DNA of 64,000 bases. It comes from Chitinophaga sp. CF418 (GTDB lineage Bacteria > Bacteroidota > Bacteroidia > Chitinophagales > Chitinophagaceae). Positions 16,754 through 26,240 of this stretch are shown here, piece after piece. Below the pieces are notes generated by a model. The model did no database searches. It was not told the DNA's origin and worked only from the letters and a program-made list of their open reading frames with translations. The translations under genes and the position numbers were made by a program. Location: positions 186,001 to 250,000 of the forward strand of contig NZ_FRCN01000008.1 of NCBI RefSeq assembly GCF_900142925.1, written 5' to 3'. Position 1 is the stretch's first letter; each line of letters opens with the position of its first letter.

Positions 16754-18887
16754 CTTTGATAGGCGCTGAAGCTGTAGCGCCCAGCTCTTTCACCACTGGT
16801 AATATGGCGGCAATTTTCTTTTCATCCATAAAGCGGTTAAGCTGTAATTCATCGTTCGCCACACAATCTGCCAGGTGGCTCTCAACGGTGCTCACAGCCA
16901 AACCACGTTCCGCGGCAATCTCCTGCAACGTTTTACCAGCGAGGAATAACTCCAGTGTTCCTCTCCGGCTATCACCTGCCTCCCTGGTCTTTTTCACAGG
17001 CTTTTCCTTAGTCTTTTCTTCTTCCGCAGGCCTCCGTAAGGTTTCATAATCAGGTAATCCCTCATTAAACCTTACATTACCATAACTGGCATCCGCAAAG
17101 AGTTGTAAGCGGCTCCACAGAAAATGTTCCAGCCCTGACAACTGCAATACATATTTCTTTATCTTGGAAATATCTTTTACAATATCTCTTTCCCGTCGCA
17201 CAGGTTGTATGAAGGATTCATATATCTCGTTGGTAAAATAGGCTACAGCTTTACCGACACGCTCGCTCAAAACAACAGTATTACCCGTTTGCAGCACTTC
17301 TTTCAGCAAGGGATCAAGTTGTTGCCTGAATTTCAATCCTACTTCGTGCAACTGAGCCGCCCGTTGCTGTAGGTTCCGGCTTAGGGTTACCGCACTTTCC
17401 ATCCCAACCATCTTTTTATCACGCAACCATGCAGCATGTAAATGTAACTCGGCCAGGATCTTTTCAGCACTGAACAATTTCAACAACTGTTCTGCCCAGA
17501 ACACCATCTTCTCCCCTTCCAGCAGCATTTCCAGTTCATCCTCCTTATGAAAGCGGGAAGAGAATGCCAGGACCTGTTCATCCGTACGGATCGCCCCCGG
17601 ATGAATCCGCGAGTGTAACACCAATCCTTCCAGGGATGTACAACGGCTCAATGCCACATACACCTGGCCCGGTGCAAATGCGTTCCCTGCATCAATAATT
17701 GCCTTTTCAAAAGTAAGCCCCTGACTCTTATGTATAGTAATAGCCCATGCCAGACGGATAGGGTATTGTGTGAAACTGCCCATTTCTTCTTCATCGACAG
17801 TTCCTTCCAATTTATTCCAGGAATAGCGGATATTCCGCCAGGTTTCTTTCTCCAGCGCCAGCGTCTCCCCGCTGTTGGCAAGTGTCACGATGATCTTGCC
17901 GTCAGACATGATCTCCTTGACGGTAGCCAGTTTCCCGTTAAAATAACGACGGGGCTCTGCCACATCATTTTTGATGAACATCACCTGTGCTCCCCGTTTG
18001 ATACGCAGGTCCATATCTGTCGGGAGTGCTTTGTCACTGAAATCACCCTTGATCTCCCCCGTGAATGTATGGATCCCTCCCGGCATGGCAGCCAGGCGGG
18101 CATTGTTGATTTCATCTGCCCGGCGGTTGTGAGTAGTAAGTACAATATACTGATCGCCTTCGCCGGTAAAATGCGGCAGGTAGCGTTGATTCAGGGTCTC
18201 CAGGTCGTCCCAGTCCAGTGTGCTGTTACGTACGCCATTCAGCAGGCTAATGAATGTCGCTTCATTTTGCCGGTAGATCTTGTTCAGCTCTATGAACAAC
18301 GGTGGTGCCTGTTGCATCACTCTTGCATGAAAGAAGAACACACTTTCGTAACAGTCTTTCAGCAGCTGCCATTGTTCATCCGGCATAACTGGTGGCAGCT
18401 GGAAAAGATCCCCTATATACAATACCTGTACACCACCGAAAGGCAATAAAGGCTGGTTACGGAAATGCCGGAGAATAGCATCAATCGCGTCCAGTGTATC
18501 TGCACGTACCATGCTTACCTCGTCGATGATCAGCAGTTCCATTTCACGCAGCAGCTCTTTCTTATCGTGATTAAAGCGGATATTCCGGAACAGGGCATGT
18601 GCATCCGTTACACCGTTATCTACACCAAAAAGATGCGCTCCCGATGGCACATAAGGACCAAAAGGAAGCTGGAAAAACGAATGCATGGTCACTCCGCCTG
18701 CATTGATGGCAGCAACACCCGTCGGCGCCACCACAACGGTGTTCTTGGCTGTATGTTGTCTTATATATTTCAGGAAAGTGGTTTTTCCTGTACCGGCTTT
18801 ACCGGTCAGGAAGATATGGCGGTTGGTATGATTAATATAGTCTGCCGCCAGATGAAACATCCTGTTGTTACTATCCGGTTGTGACAT
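16680..18887 (-). CDS. PIF1/RecD-like ATP-dependent helicase with C-terminal HTH domain
   Basis: 735 residues. The N-terminal half is a superfamily 1B helicase: Walker A FLTGKAGTGKTTFL (~25-38), VVAPTGVAAINAGG (motif Ia), Walker B LLIIDEVSMV, QLPPV (motif III region), and late motifs WAITIHKSQGLTFEKAI and VYVALSRCTSLEGL. A Lys/Glu-rich linker follows, then a helix-turn-helix of the HTH_40 type (LFLAGKTLQEIAAERGLAVS) near residue 640. It probably works in replication fork or recombination repair. The gene end is triplicated downstream as non-coding DNA, so the exact C-terminus may vary among related strains. Confidence 0.92.
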   Translation of the reverse strand: MSQPDSNNRMFHLAADYINHTNRHIFLTGKAGTGKTTFLKYIRQHTAKNTVVVAPTGVAAINAGGVTMHSFFQLPFGPYVPSGAHLFGVDNGVTDAHALFRNIRFNHDKKELLREMELLIIDEVSMVRADTLDAIDAILRHFRNQPLLPFGGVQVLYIGDLFQLPPVMPDEQWQLLKDCYESVFFFHARVMQQAPPLFIELNKIYRQNEATFISLLNGVRNSTLDWDDLETLNQRYLPHFTGEGDQYIVLTTHNRRADEINNARLAAMPGGIHTFTGEIKGDFSDKALPTDMDLRIKRGAQVMFIKNDVAEPRRYFNGKLATVKEIMSDGKIIVTLANSGETLALEKETWRNIRYSWNKLEGTVDEEEMGSFTQYPIRLAWAITIHKSQGLTFEKAIIDAGNAFAPGQVYVALSRCTSLEGLVLHSRIHPGAIRTDEQVLAFSSRFHKEDELEMLLEGEKMVFWAEQLLKLFSAEKILAELHLHAAWLRDKKMVGMESAVTLSRNLQQRAAQLHEVGLKFRQQLDPLLKEVLQTGNTVVLSERVGKAVAYFTNEIYESFIQPVRRERDIVKDISKIKKYVLQLSGLEHFLWSRLQLFADASYGNVRFNEGLPDYETLRRPAEEEKTKEKPVKKTREAGDSRRGTLELFLAGKTLQEIAAERGLAVSTVESHLADCVANDELQLNRFMDEKKIAAILPVVKELGATASAPIKARLGESVSWAEIRAVQAYYRKTME

Positions 18888-18941
18888 CTGAAAAATGTAA
18901 GATTAAAAAATGCAAACATCGAAATTAGATAAAAATCAGCA

Positions 18942-19835
18942 TTATTTGCTGATCGTTACACTCCATTCCGGCCCGCTTTTCACATGATGGGCAGTAGCGA
19001 AATCGCCCATATTTACTGCAAATGACAGATTGAGTAGACTATTCAGGTAGGCCAGTTCCTTTCCTTCGGGAACAGCGGCAAATGTGTTAACAAATGGCAT
19101 GACTCCACTGTATACCTGTTCACTTCCTTTGTAAATGTTTACCTTCAGCAAATCGCCCGGTTGTATATGCAGCTTACCAAAAGTCTCCTGATCGATATTC
19201 GTCCAGATATTACCATATTGCACGTCCAGTACCGGAATATTCCCCTTTACGGTATTATTGGCAAATACCGGCGCCTGAAAAGCTATCGTCACCACGGAAT
19301 CAGCCAATTTGGGCCCTACCTGCTGGAATGTGATCTTGCCGGCAGCCAGTTTACCCGCAGTATAAGCATAGACATCCCTGCCGTGGAAAGTATAAGATGC
19401 GCCGGAATTCTTCCTCCGGTTCACCGCTTCATTGATCTCTCTGATCTCCTCGATACCCATTTGCCTTGCCACAAGGGTAAGCGTGCCATTGTCGGGCGTT
19501 ACAAAATAATGCCCCGTTTTTGTTTTCAGGACCACTGATTTCCGGTCAGAGCCTACACCAGGGTCTACTACAGAGACGAACACGGTACCCGCCGGCCAGT
19601 AAGGAGCCGTTTGCTGCAGGCGGTAAGCGGCCTCCCAGATGTTATATGCAGGTATTTCGTGCGTCAGATCGAACATCGGTATATTGGAAGACAAGCTATA
19701 TACTACGCCTTTCATTTCAGCTACCGCTCCGTCTTTTAGTCCGAAGTCCGTTTGAAAAACCAATGCATGCCGCCGCTGTGCAAAAGCGGAAAAGCAGATG
19801 AAGATCAAACAATGGAAAAGGAATGTATGTTTCAT
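18942..19835 (-). CDS. Exported SAM hydroxide adenosyltransferase (DUF62 family)
   Basis: 297 residues. The family hydrolyses S-adenosylmethionine to adenosine and methionine; relatives are fluorinase and chlorinase. Family hallmarks are FQTDFGLKDGAVAEMKGVVY, VVDPGVGSDRKSV, TPDNGTLT and FHGRDVYAYTAGKLA, covering the Asp-Arg-His type active site. A signal peptide is clear: MKHTFLFHCLIFICFSAFAQ, cleaved before RRHALV. The enzyme is thus predicted to act outside the cytosol, where its known substrate SAM is not expected. It is transcribed alone between the helicase gene and a divergent copper-protein gene. Confidence 0.9.
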   Translation of the reverse strand: MKHTFLFHCLIFICFSAFAQRRHALVFQTDFGLKDGAVAEMKGVVYSLSSNIPMFDLTHEIPAYNIWEAAYRLQQTAPYWPAGTVFVSVVDPGVGSDRKSVVLKTKTGHYFVTPDNGTLTLVARQMGIEEIREINEAVNRRKNSGASYTFHGRDVYAYTAGKLAAGKITFQQVGPKLADSVVTIAFQAPVFANNTVKGNIPVLDVQYGNIWTNIDQETFGKLHIQPGDLLKVNIYKGSEQVYSGVMPFVNTFAAVPEGKELAYLNSLLNLSFAVNMGDFATAHHVKSGPEWSVTISK

Positions 19836-19954
19836 CTATGCAAATTAGCAAATTCTTCCACAATATCTGCTGAGTATGCCTGTTCAAATTTGTACGGTAT
19901 TTGAAAGAATGTCTCTGAGTATCTCTTATTATTTAACCACCAATACTTAAGCAC

Positions 19955-20293
19955 ATGAACGGTTATCATTTTTATAAGGATTGTATTGACAATTGTTTGC
20001 GCTGCGCCGCTGTTTGTAATCATTGTGCATCCGCCTGCACACAGGAGAAAGATGTCACTATGATGGCCCGCTGTATCAGGTTGGATATGGAATGCGCGGC
20101 CACCTGTTATGCGACAGCGCAATTAATGAGTATGGGAAGCAGCTATGCAATACAGCTATGTTCCGTCTGCGTCGATATCTGTGAGGCCTGTGCAGCTGAA
20201 TGTGGTAAACACAGCAACAATGAACACTGCCGGGAATGTGCGGAGATCTGTAAACAATGTGCTGATGCCTGCAGAAAAATGCTTGTGTCTTAA
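19955..20293 (+). CDS. Cys-rich four-helix-bundle copper-binding protein (DUF326, Csp-like)
   Basis: 112 residues with 19 cysteines, mostly spaced CxxC, CxxxC or CxxxxxxC on predicted helices: YKDCIDNCLRCAAVCNHC, ARCIRLDMECAATC, CSVCVDICEACAAECG, CRECAEICKQCADAC. This pattern is that of the cytosolic copper-storage proteins (Csp3), in which Cys line the core of a four-helix bundle and hold many Cu(I) ions. No signal peptide is present. Its stop overlaps the next start (TAATG), indicating translational coupling to the HD protein. Role: buffering of Cu(I) in the cytosol. Confidence 0.9.
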   Translation: MNGYHFYKDCIDNCLRCAAVCNHCASACTQEKDVTMMARCIRLDMECAATCYATAQLMSMGSSYAIQLCSVCVDICEACAAECGKHSNNEHCRECAEICKQCADACRKMLVS

Positions 20294-20835
20294 TGAACAT
20301 TCTTGCTGATATTGAAGAATTTGCCCGGCAGGCCCATGGAGACCAGCAACGGAAATTTGTGGATGAGCCTTATATCCAGCATCCTATCAGGGTCATGCAG
20401 TTATGCAGGGAATATACCATGAACCTCACGGTATTATCAGCTGCCTTGCTACACGATGTATTGGAAGATACCACTGTAACAAAAGATAAACTCTTCAACT
20501 ATCTGCAGGATGTTATGAAACAGGAAGACGCTCAAAAGACGCTGGCTCTCACCGTAGAGTTAACCGACGTCTACGTTAAAAGGAATTATCCCAAATGGAA
20601 CAGACGAAAACGTAAATATGCCGAAGCGGTCAGAATGAGTAAAGTAAGCGCCGCTGCACAAACCATTAAGTATGCTGATATCATTGACAACAGTCTTGAT
20701 ATCAGCAATTCCTCTTCTGACTTTAAACCCACGTTTCTGCATGAATGCCGGACCTTGCTGGAGGTGATGGATAAAGGCAATCCTGAACTCCGGAAAAGAG
20801 CCATCGCGACGGTCAATAGCTTTCTGGAAAAATGA
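20293..20835 (+). CDS. HD-domain protein, small alarmone hydrolase-like
   Basis: 180 residues, one HD domain. Metal-binding and catalytic motifs are YIQHPIRVM (first His), ALLHDVLEDT (HD and ED), and IKYADIIDNSLDI (late Asp/Asn). This set matches the hydrolase half of RelA/SpoT and the stand-alone MESH1-type hydrolases that degrade (p)ppGpp. There is no synthetase domain. The match is by motif only, and another phosphohydrolase substrate is possible. It overlaps the copper-storage-like gene by one base. It converges on the macB-like gene at 20926. Confidence 0.75.
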   Translation: MNILADIEEFARQAHGDQQRKFVDEPYIQHPIRVMQLCREYTMNLTVLSAALLHDVLEDTTVTKDKLFNYLQDVMKQEDAQKTLALTVELTDVYVKRNYPKWNRRKRKYAEAVRMSKVSAAAQTIKYADIIDNSLDISNSSSDFKPTFLHECRTLLEVMDKGNPELRKRAIATVNSFLEK

Positions 20836-20925
20836 AACGAAAGGCATCAATGATAGTTCCCTGCCAGGCAATTATAAAAGTCGTACCTAAATACGAGGTG
20901 CATGATATACATGTCCGGCGTTCCC

Positions 20926-22152
20926 TTATTCATATCGCAACGCTTCTATAGGATCCAGGCGGGAGGCTTTTTGCGCCGGATAATATCCGAAGAAGACACC
21001 TGTCAGCGCACATACCATAAAAGACAAGACAATAGAAGACTCCGACACCAGTGTAGGCCAGTTCAGGAAATAGGTAATAAGCTTTGCTGAGGTAATTCCC
21101 AGCACCACCCCTATCAGCCCGCCGGTAATACTGATCATAATTGCCTCTATCAGGAACTGCATCAGTATATCAATACCCCTTGCTCCGATGGACATACGCA
21201 GTCCAATTTCCCGTGTACGTTCTGTAACAGATACATACATGATATTCATGATACCGATTCCTCCGATAATAAGCGAAATACCGGCAATAGCCGTCAGTAG
21301 TATTGTCAGCAGATTACTGGTGGAACTCAATGTATTGATCAGTTCCGCCATTGTCCTTACCTGGAAGTCATTTTCATCAGCATCCCTCAGGCGGTGGGTT
21401 TTCCGCAGGATGGTTTCAATTTCCTTCGTGGCGGCATCTGTAGCAGCTTCGCTTACTGCAGAAACGTAGAGTGTACGGAAATAAATGGTGGCCAGAATAC
21501 GCTTCTGTACCGTAGTGTAAGGCGCCAGGATCACATCATCCTGGTCCTGGCCGAAGGAACTCTGCCCCTTCGCTGCCAGTACTCCTATCACCTGGAAAGG
21601 AATATTATTAAAACGGATGATCTTCCCTACCGGGCTCTCTCCATTGGGAAAGAGGTTGCTGACTACTGTCTGCCCCAACAGACACACCTTGGCGGAAGCC
21701 CTTACATCCTCGTCTGTAAAGGCAATGCCATCCTGTAAGGTCCACTTCCGGATATCCAGATAAGCGGGGCTCACCCCCTGTATACTGGTGGGCCAGTTAA
21801 ACGCGCCGCTGATAGACTGGCCTGTGGAGGTAGCTGCCGGTGAGATAGCGCTGATATTAAGTGCTTGCTTCTGTATAGCCTTTACATCTTCAATGGTCAA
21901 GGTTTGCACACTGGCCCCTTCCAATCTGGCACCTCCGGTCACGTTACTCGCAGGCAGGATAGTGATCATGTTGGACCCCATACTGGAAAGCTGCGACTGG
22001 ATACTCTCCTTGGAACCCTGCCCGATAGCCACCATGGCAATAACTGCTGCTACCCCGATGATGATACCCAGCATGGTGAGAAAAGCCCTCAGTTTATTCC
22101 GCTGTAAGGCTTTCAATGCAATCCGTATGAGGTTCAGAATATTCATAATCAA
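20926..22152 (-). CDS. macB: MacB-type ABC transporter permease
   Basis: 408 residues in the FtsX/MacB permease topology: a transmembrane helix at ~20-40 (AFLTMLGIIIGVAAVIAMVA), a large periplasmic MacB_PCD domain (~45-270), then three C-terminal helices including IAGISLIIGGIGIMNIMYVS and the conserved ERTREIGLRMSIGAR coupling loop. It works with the ATPase encoded just upstream (4-bp overlap). Together with the adaptor and TolC protein it forms a tripartite exporter, by family for macrolides, peptides or siderophores. The substrate is not shown by sequence. Gene symbol denotes the permease part of the usual fused MacB. Confidence 0.9.
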   Translation of the reverse strand: MIMNILNLIRIALKALQRNKLRAFLTMLGIIIGVAAVIAMVAIGQGSKESIQSQLSSMGSNMITILPASNVTGGARLEGASVQTLTIEDVKAIQKQALNISAISPAATSTGQSISGAFNWPTSIQGVSPAYLDIRKWTLQDGIAFTDEDVRASAKVCLLGQTVVSNLFPNGESPVGKIIRFNNIPFQVIGVLAAKGQSSFGQDQDDVILAPYTTVQKRILATIYFRTLYVSAVSEAATDAATKEIETILRKTHRLRDADENDFQVRTMAELINTLSSTSNLLTILLTAIAGISLIIGGIGIMNIMYVSVTERTREIGLRMSIGARGIDILMQFLIEAIMISITGGLIGVVLGITSAKLITYFLNWPTLVSESSIVLSFMVCALTGVFFGYYPAQKASRLDPIEALRYE

Positions 22153-22898
22153 TAATCATCTGCCGGCGGTAATGAGGCCAGCGCTTCTTTTGCCGAACGT
22201 ATATTTTCATTGACAGTATCCTTTACCACCTTTCCATCACGCAACATCACCGTACGGCCGCTGAAGGCTGCTATATCCGGCTCGTGGGTAACGAATACGA
22301 TCGTTTTTCCCTGTTCTCTATTCAACTCCTGCATCAGCGCCATGATCTCGTAAGAAGTACGTGTATCCAGGTTACCGGTCGCTTCATCTGCCAGTATCAT
22401 CACTGGTTCATTAACCAGGGCGCGGGCAATGGCCACACGTTGTTGCTGCCCCCCTGATAGCTGGTTGGGCATATGGTCTAGCCTGTCTCCCAGCTTCACT
22501 GCATCCAGCGAGTGTTTAGCTTTCTGCCTGCGTTGTTGATGAGTGATCTCCATATTATACAGCAAGGGCAGCTCCACGTTCTCCAGGGCAGAAGTACGGG
22601 GTAACAGGTTATAGGCCTGGAATACAAAACCGATCTTCCTGTTACGTAAACGCGCCAACTCATTACGGGACAACTGTCCTATATTGGCCCCATCCAGCAG
22701 ATAGCTTCCGTCCGTAGGTTTATCCAGGCACCCCAATATGTTCAGCAGGGTTGTCTTACCAGAGCCACTGCTACCCATAATGGTGACAAATTCACCTGCC
22801 GACACGTCAAAGGAAACACCCTTCAGGGCACGTACTATCTCTGTGCCCATACGGAATTCCCGTTTGATGTTCTGTATTTCGAGGATCTTTTTGCTCAT
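22149..22898 (-). CDS. MacB-type ABC transporter ATP-binding protein
   Basis: 249 residues. Walker A is GSSGSGKTTLLNILG, the Q-loop FVFQAYNLLPR, the signature LSGGQQQRVAIARAL, and Walker B MILADEATGNLD with VTHEP as the H-loop. The LLPRTSALENVELPL segment is typical of the LolD/MacB group. The start overlaps the macA-like stop and the stop overlaps the permease start, each by 4 bp, so the three products are likely made in fixed ratio. It energises the tripartite exporter from the cytosolic side. Confidence 0.93.
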   Translation of the reverse strand: MSKKILEIQNIKREFRMGTEIVRALKGVSFDVSAGEFVTIMGSSGSGKTTLLNILGCLDKPTDGSYLLDGANIGQLSRNELARLRNRKIGFVFQAYNLLPRTSALENVELPLLYNMEITHQQRRQKAKHSLDAVKLGDRLDHMPNQLSGGQQQRVAIARALVNEPVMILADEATGNLDTRTSYEIMALMQELNREQGKTIVFVTHEPDIAAFSGRTVMLRDGKVVKDTVNENIRSAKEALASLPPADDY

Positions 22899-24148
22899 CT
22901 TCTTCTTCTTTGCGGCATGAAAGGACTGGCCTGCCCGCCACTACCCGCAGCCTTCTTGTCAGTTACTTCCTGCATTCCTGTTATTACATCTTCATCCGGA
23001 GACAGACCTGATAATACTTCTGCCCGGGTATTGTCATTCAGGCCGATCTCCACTTTTTTCTGCAGCAGTGTATCCCCTCTTTTCACCCATACATAGTTCA
23101 AGGCCTCCGCCATTTTCCCCTTATCAGGGTTCATGCGCCTGGTAGTATCCCTGCCGCCACCGGTGACGGGCATTGCCCTTTTATGACGTTCTGCAGCCGG
23201 CGGTGCTATAGCGATGAGTATAAATTTCTTCGACAATGCTGAATCAGGCCTGAACATCAGCGCTTTCGCGGGAATGAGCATCACATGGTTCTTTTCAGCA
23301 GTGTAAATGGTGACGGTTGCGGTCATGCCCGGCTTTAGCTTCATATCCTCATTAGATGCACTGATCATTGTGGTATATGTCACCACGTTGGCCGACACTG
23401 AAGGTTTCAAACGGATCTCCTGCACCTTTCCCGCAAATTCCTGATCCAGGTATGCATCCACCGTAAATGACACCCGTTGGCTGTCCTGTACATTTCCTAT
23501 ATCTGCTTCATCCACGTTTGCCTGTACCTGCATTTTGGTAATATCCTTCGCCAGCACAAAAAATGTAGGAGTATTGAAACTGGCTGCCACAGTTTGCCCT
23601 ACGCTGACGCTTCTGTTCAGTACAACACCATCTATAGGAGAATAGATATCTGCAAAAAACAGGTTCCGCTGAGCCGTCTTCAGCGATGCCTGTGCGCTTT
23701 CAACGCTGGCAACTGCAGCCTTATTCAGGTAGTTCGCATTATCATAATCAGCCCTGCTGATAGCGCCAACCTTATAAAGCTGTTCCTGCCGCCTGAACTG
23801 GGCTTCCTGGTACACCTGCTGACTTTGTGCATTTGCCAGCAGTCCTTTGTTACGGTCCACCTCTGCCTGTAGCAAGACCTTATCCAATTCCGCCAGCAAT
23901 TCTCCTTTTTTTACTTTTGAATTGAAATCTGCATAAATGTATTTCAGTATTCCGGAGACCTGTGTACCTACCGCCACAGTATCCACGGGTTGTACCGTAC
24001 CCGTTGCTGTTACACTGGTGGAAATATGCCCATAAACGGGCTTCTCTGTGCTGATCACCACAGGATTATCCCTCTTATGTAAAAAGAAGTACCAGACTGC
24101 CACCAGTGCCAATAGCACCAATATTATTATTACAATCTTCCTGTTCAT
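22895..24148 (-). CDS. macA: Periplasmic adaptor (MacA/HlyD family membrane fusion protein)
   Basis: 417 residues. An N-terminal membrane anchor (IVIIILVLLALVAVWYFFL) is followed by the biotinyl-lipoyl half-motif VGTQVSGILKYIYADFNSKV, a coiled-coil hairpin (~100-160), the second half-motif IYSPIDGVVLNRSVSVGQTV and a beta-barrel with MKLKPGMTATVTI. The C-terminal ~40 residues are Arg/Gly-rich and probably disordered. An insertion near residue 320-350 (RHKRAMPVTGGGRDTTRR) is longer than in E. coli MacA. It bridges the permease to the TolC-like channel encoded 17 bp upstream. Confidence 0.92.
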   Translation of the reverse strand: MNRKIVIIILVLLALVAVWYFFLHKRDNPVVISTEKPVYGHISTSVTATGTVQPVDTVAVGTQVSGILKYIYADFNSKVKKGELLAELDKVLLQAEVDRNKGLLANAQSQQVYQEAQFRRQEQLYKVGAISRADYDNANYLNKAAVASVESAQASLKTAQRNLFFADIYSPIDGVVLNRSVSVGQTVAASFNTPTFFVLAKDITKMQVQANVDEADIGNVQDSQRVSFTVDAYLDQEFAGKVQEIRLKPSVSANVVTYTTMISASNEDMKLKPGMTATVTIYTAEKNHVMLIPAKALMFRPDSALSKKFILIAIAPPAAERHKRAMPVTGGGRDTTRRMNPDKGKMAEALNYVWVKRGDTLLQKKVEIGLNDNTRAEVLSGLSPDEDVITGMQEVTDKKAAGSGGQASPFMPQRRRR

Positions 24149-24165
24149 CCTTTGTTATTTTTATA

Positions 24166-25515
24166 CTATAATTTAACAGGTACTCCCCTGTAGAAATCAT
24201 ATATCCTCACGTATAAAGCCGCGCTGTATTTAGCCTGGATGTATGCCTGCATGGACTGTACATAGAGGTTCTTCTGCTGTAATACTTCAACGGTATTGGC
24301 GGCGCCGATCTTTAACTGTTCATTTGCAATACGGTAACTTTCCTGCGTAAAACGAAGCTGTTCTACGGCCGCATCATACTGCCCTTGCGCATTCAGCACA
24401 TTAATATATGCCCGTTCTACTTCCTGTGAGAGATTGATGCGGGTATTCTGTAATGTCAGTTCCGCCTGTTCCACACCGATCTTTGCTTTTTCTTCATTTA
24501 CACGGTTAGCCCTGCGACTGAAAATAGGAACAGATAAGGTCAGCCCTACCTGCTGATAAAAATTATTGTCCATCTGCTTCAGGAAGCTATTATAGTCCCC
24601 CTGTGCATAACTGGTGCCTATCCCCGCGCCAGCCGTTAGTGCAGGCAGATAGCCGGCCCTCGCCTTCCTCACATCCAATTCAGCCACCTGTACTCCCAGC
24701 TCACTGCTTTTCACTTCCGGACGGGTAGCCAATGCTGTTTTCTCTGCTTCCAGCAATGGAGTGAGCAGGGCATAGCCCATTAAAGTATCCGGTTCCACAA
24801 TTTCAAAATGTGCCTCCGTGGGCAATTGCAACAACTGTTTTAATACCAGCACATTTTGCCGGTGGGTATTCTGCGCCGTTACCAATGTATATTTATCATT
24901 GGCCAGCTGGGCCTGTAATTGTATAAGGTCTTTCAATGCTACTGAACCAACATTGTAAAATTGCTGCTGTTGCTGTACCTGGGCTTCTGATGTAGCCACT
25001 ACATCCTTTACATATACGATATTCTCTTTAGCCAGCAGAATGTTCAGGTATGCCTGGGTGATCTGAAGTGTTATATCATTCTCCGCTGTGGCCAGGTCCA
25101 GGCCTGCCGCCTTTACCAGCAGGTCTTTCTGCTGGATATCGTTCCTCAGGTAACCGCCATTATATAATGTCACGGAGGAATTAAGTGAAGTGTTTCCCGA
25201 TACCCTGAGGCGCGACCGGAAGTTGCCGGTAGTAGTATCTCTTTCTTTAGCATTTGTTAAAGAAGGTGAAACATTCCCTGCAAGATTGGGCAGTACAGCC
25301 GATTTTGATAACAGCAGGTCCTGTTCACTACTAAGACGGCTTAGCCGGTAACTGTTGAGGGTAACATTATTGGCCTTTGCATAGTCCAGGCAGGCCTGCA
25401 AGTCCCACTTCACAGGCAATTGCCCGGGTAGAGCTGTAGTATCCTGTGCATGTAAGGGAATTATCCTCAACATGAGTATCAAAAAAAGAAACCGATGTAT
25501 GAATCTGTTGACCAT
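24166..25515 (-). CDS. TolC-family outer-membrane efflux protein
   Basis: 449 residues. A signal peptide (FLFLILMLRIIPLHAQ) precedes two OEP repeats, each of long helices. WDLQACLDYAKANNVTLNSY starts the first repeat and AGYLPALTAGAGIG lies between them. Residues AEQLRFTQESYRIANEQLK carry the usual helix pattern, with QVEAxxNxxL-like variants. It forms the trimeric outer-membrane channel of the exporter. It is the first gene of the four-gene operon running to 20926; the 260 bp upstream carry no gene and no clear consensus promoter. Confidence 0.92.
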   Translation of the reverse strand: MVNRFIHRFLFLILMLRIIPLHAQDTTALPGQLPVKWDLQACLDYAKANNVTLNSYRLSRLSSEQDLLLSKSAVLPNLAGNVSPSLTNAKERDTTTGNFRSRLRVSGNTSLNSSVTLYNGGYLRNDIQQKDLLVKAAGLDLATAENDITLQITQAYLNILLAKENIVYVKDVVATSEAQVQQQQQFYNVGSVALKDLIQLQAQLANDKYTLVTAQNTHRQNVLVLKQLLQLPTEAHFEIVEPDTLMGYALLTPLLEAEKTALATRPEVKSSELGVQVAELDVRKARAGYLPALTAGAGIGTSYAQGDYNSFLKQMDNNFYQQVGLTLSVPIFSRRANRVNEEKAKIGVEQAELTLQNTRINLSQEVERAYINVLNAQGQYDAAVEQLRFTQESYRIANEQLKIGAANTVEVLQQKNLYVQSMQAYIQAKYSAALYVRIYDFYRGVPVKL

Positions 25516-25775
25516 ATACTTACTTTTCTGGTAACCCGGCCACTGATAAAGACTAAAAAGTATGCCATAGCAGGCATAGCAGGATTAAAGATGCCTTAAA
25601 ATCCACCGATGGTTATTTCTGCCCGATGATCAGGCATAAAAACAAAAGCATTATAAATAATCGGAATAGCATAAACTTTCCGGGTGTTACAAACCTCAAT
25701 AATATGTAAGTAGAAGACTGTCCTGGATATTCAATACTTTATTGGAATTAACTACACCCTGTAACCTCGTATGCT

Positions 25776-26237
25776 TTACCCTTTACCCTTTCTCTCTTTT
25801 TCCCCCTTTTCTCTCTTTATATCTGCCGAATCTATTACTGGCAGTACCACTTTTCCAATCAGATCATTTTTTGCCCTTTCAGATAGCAGTCCTCTTGTAG
25901 TATTGTAAGAGATATTAATCAGAAAATCTTCCAGATCCTTATCAACATCTGATTGCTTCTTTCCTACCCTGACCTTTTCCCATTCATTCATGGCCGAAAA
26001 CACGGTTACGGTTTCGATATAACCTATTGGTATTATATGCGAACTTCCGGAAACCTTCACATACACTTCCGCTTTCATTACAACAGCAATGTTTTTCTGT
26101 GCGGCATTCACGCTTACAGCTGCCAATACTCTCATTTCCCCACTATAAGTTTTCTTTTCTTCCAGCGGGTTATAAGCCTTATACGTTCTTATTTCAAGGG
26201 TTTCAATCGCGATGTTGTATCTGGGCATATCCGACAA
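25776..26237 (-). CDS. SecB-like chaperone candidate (third gene of a toxin-antitoxin unit)
   Basis: 153 residues, no signal peptide. The layout follows the SecB fold: several beta strands with a central hydrophobic strand pair (VNAAQKNIAVVMKAEVYVKV), then FSAMNEWEKVRV, a first helix (DLEDFLINISYNTTRGLLSERA) and the VVLPVIDS strand that corresponds to the LPPI/LP strand of SecB. The C-terminus is a charged tail (KREKGEKERKGKG). It begins 3 bp after the XRE antitoxin gene. Known toxin-antitoxin-chaperone loci (higB-higA-secB of Mycobacterium) have this gene order. The SecB assignment is by fold pattern and context only. Confidence 0.5.
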   Translation of the reverse strand: MSDMPRYNIAIETLEIRTYKAYNPLEEKKTYSGEMRVLAAVSVNAAQKNIAVVMKAEVYVKVSGSSHIIPIGYIETVTVFSAMNEWEKVRVGKKQSDVDKDLEDFLINISYNTTRGLLSERAKNDLIGKVVLPVIDSADIKREKGEKERKGKG

Positions 26238-26240
26238 ATA

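Noticed and set aside
17730..18449. Long + strand open frame inside the helicase gene
   Set aside because: It lies fully opposite a well-conserved helicase with intact motifs; its translation shows no domain or start signal.
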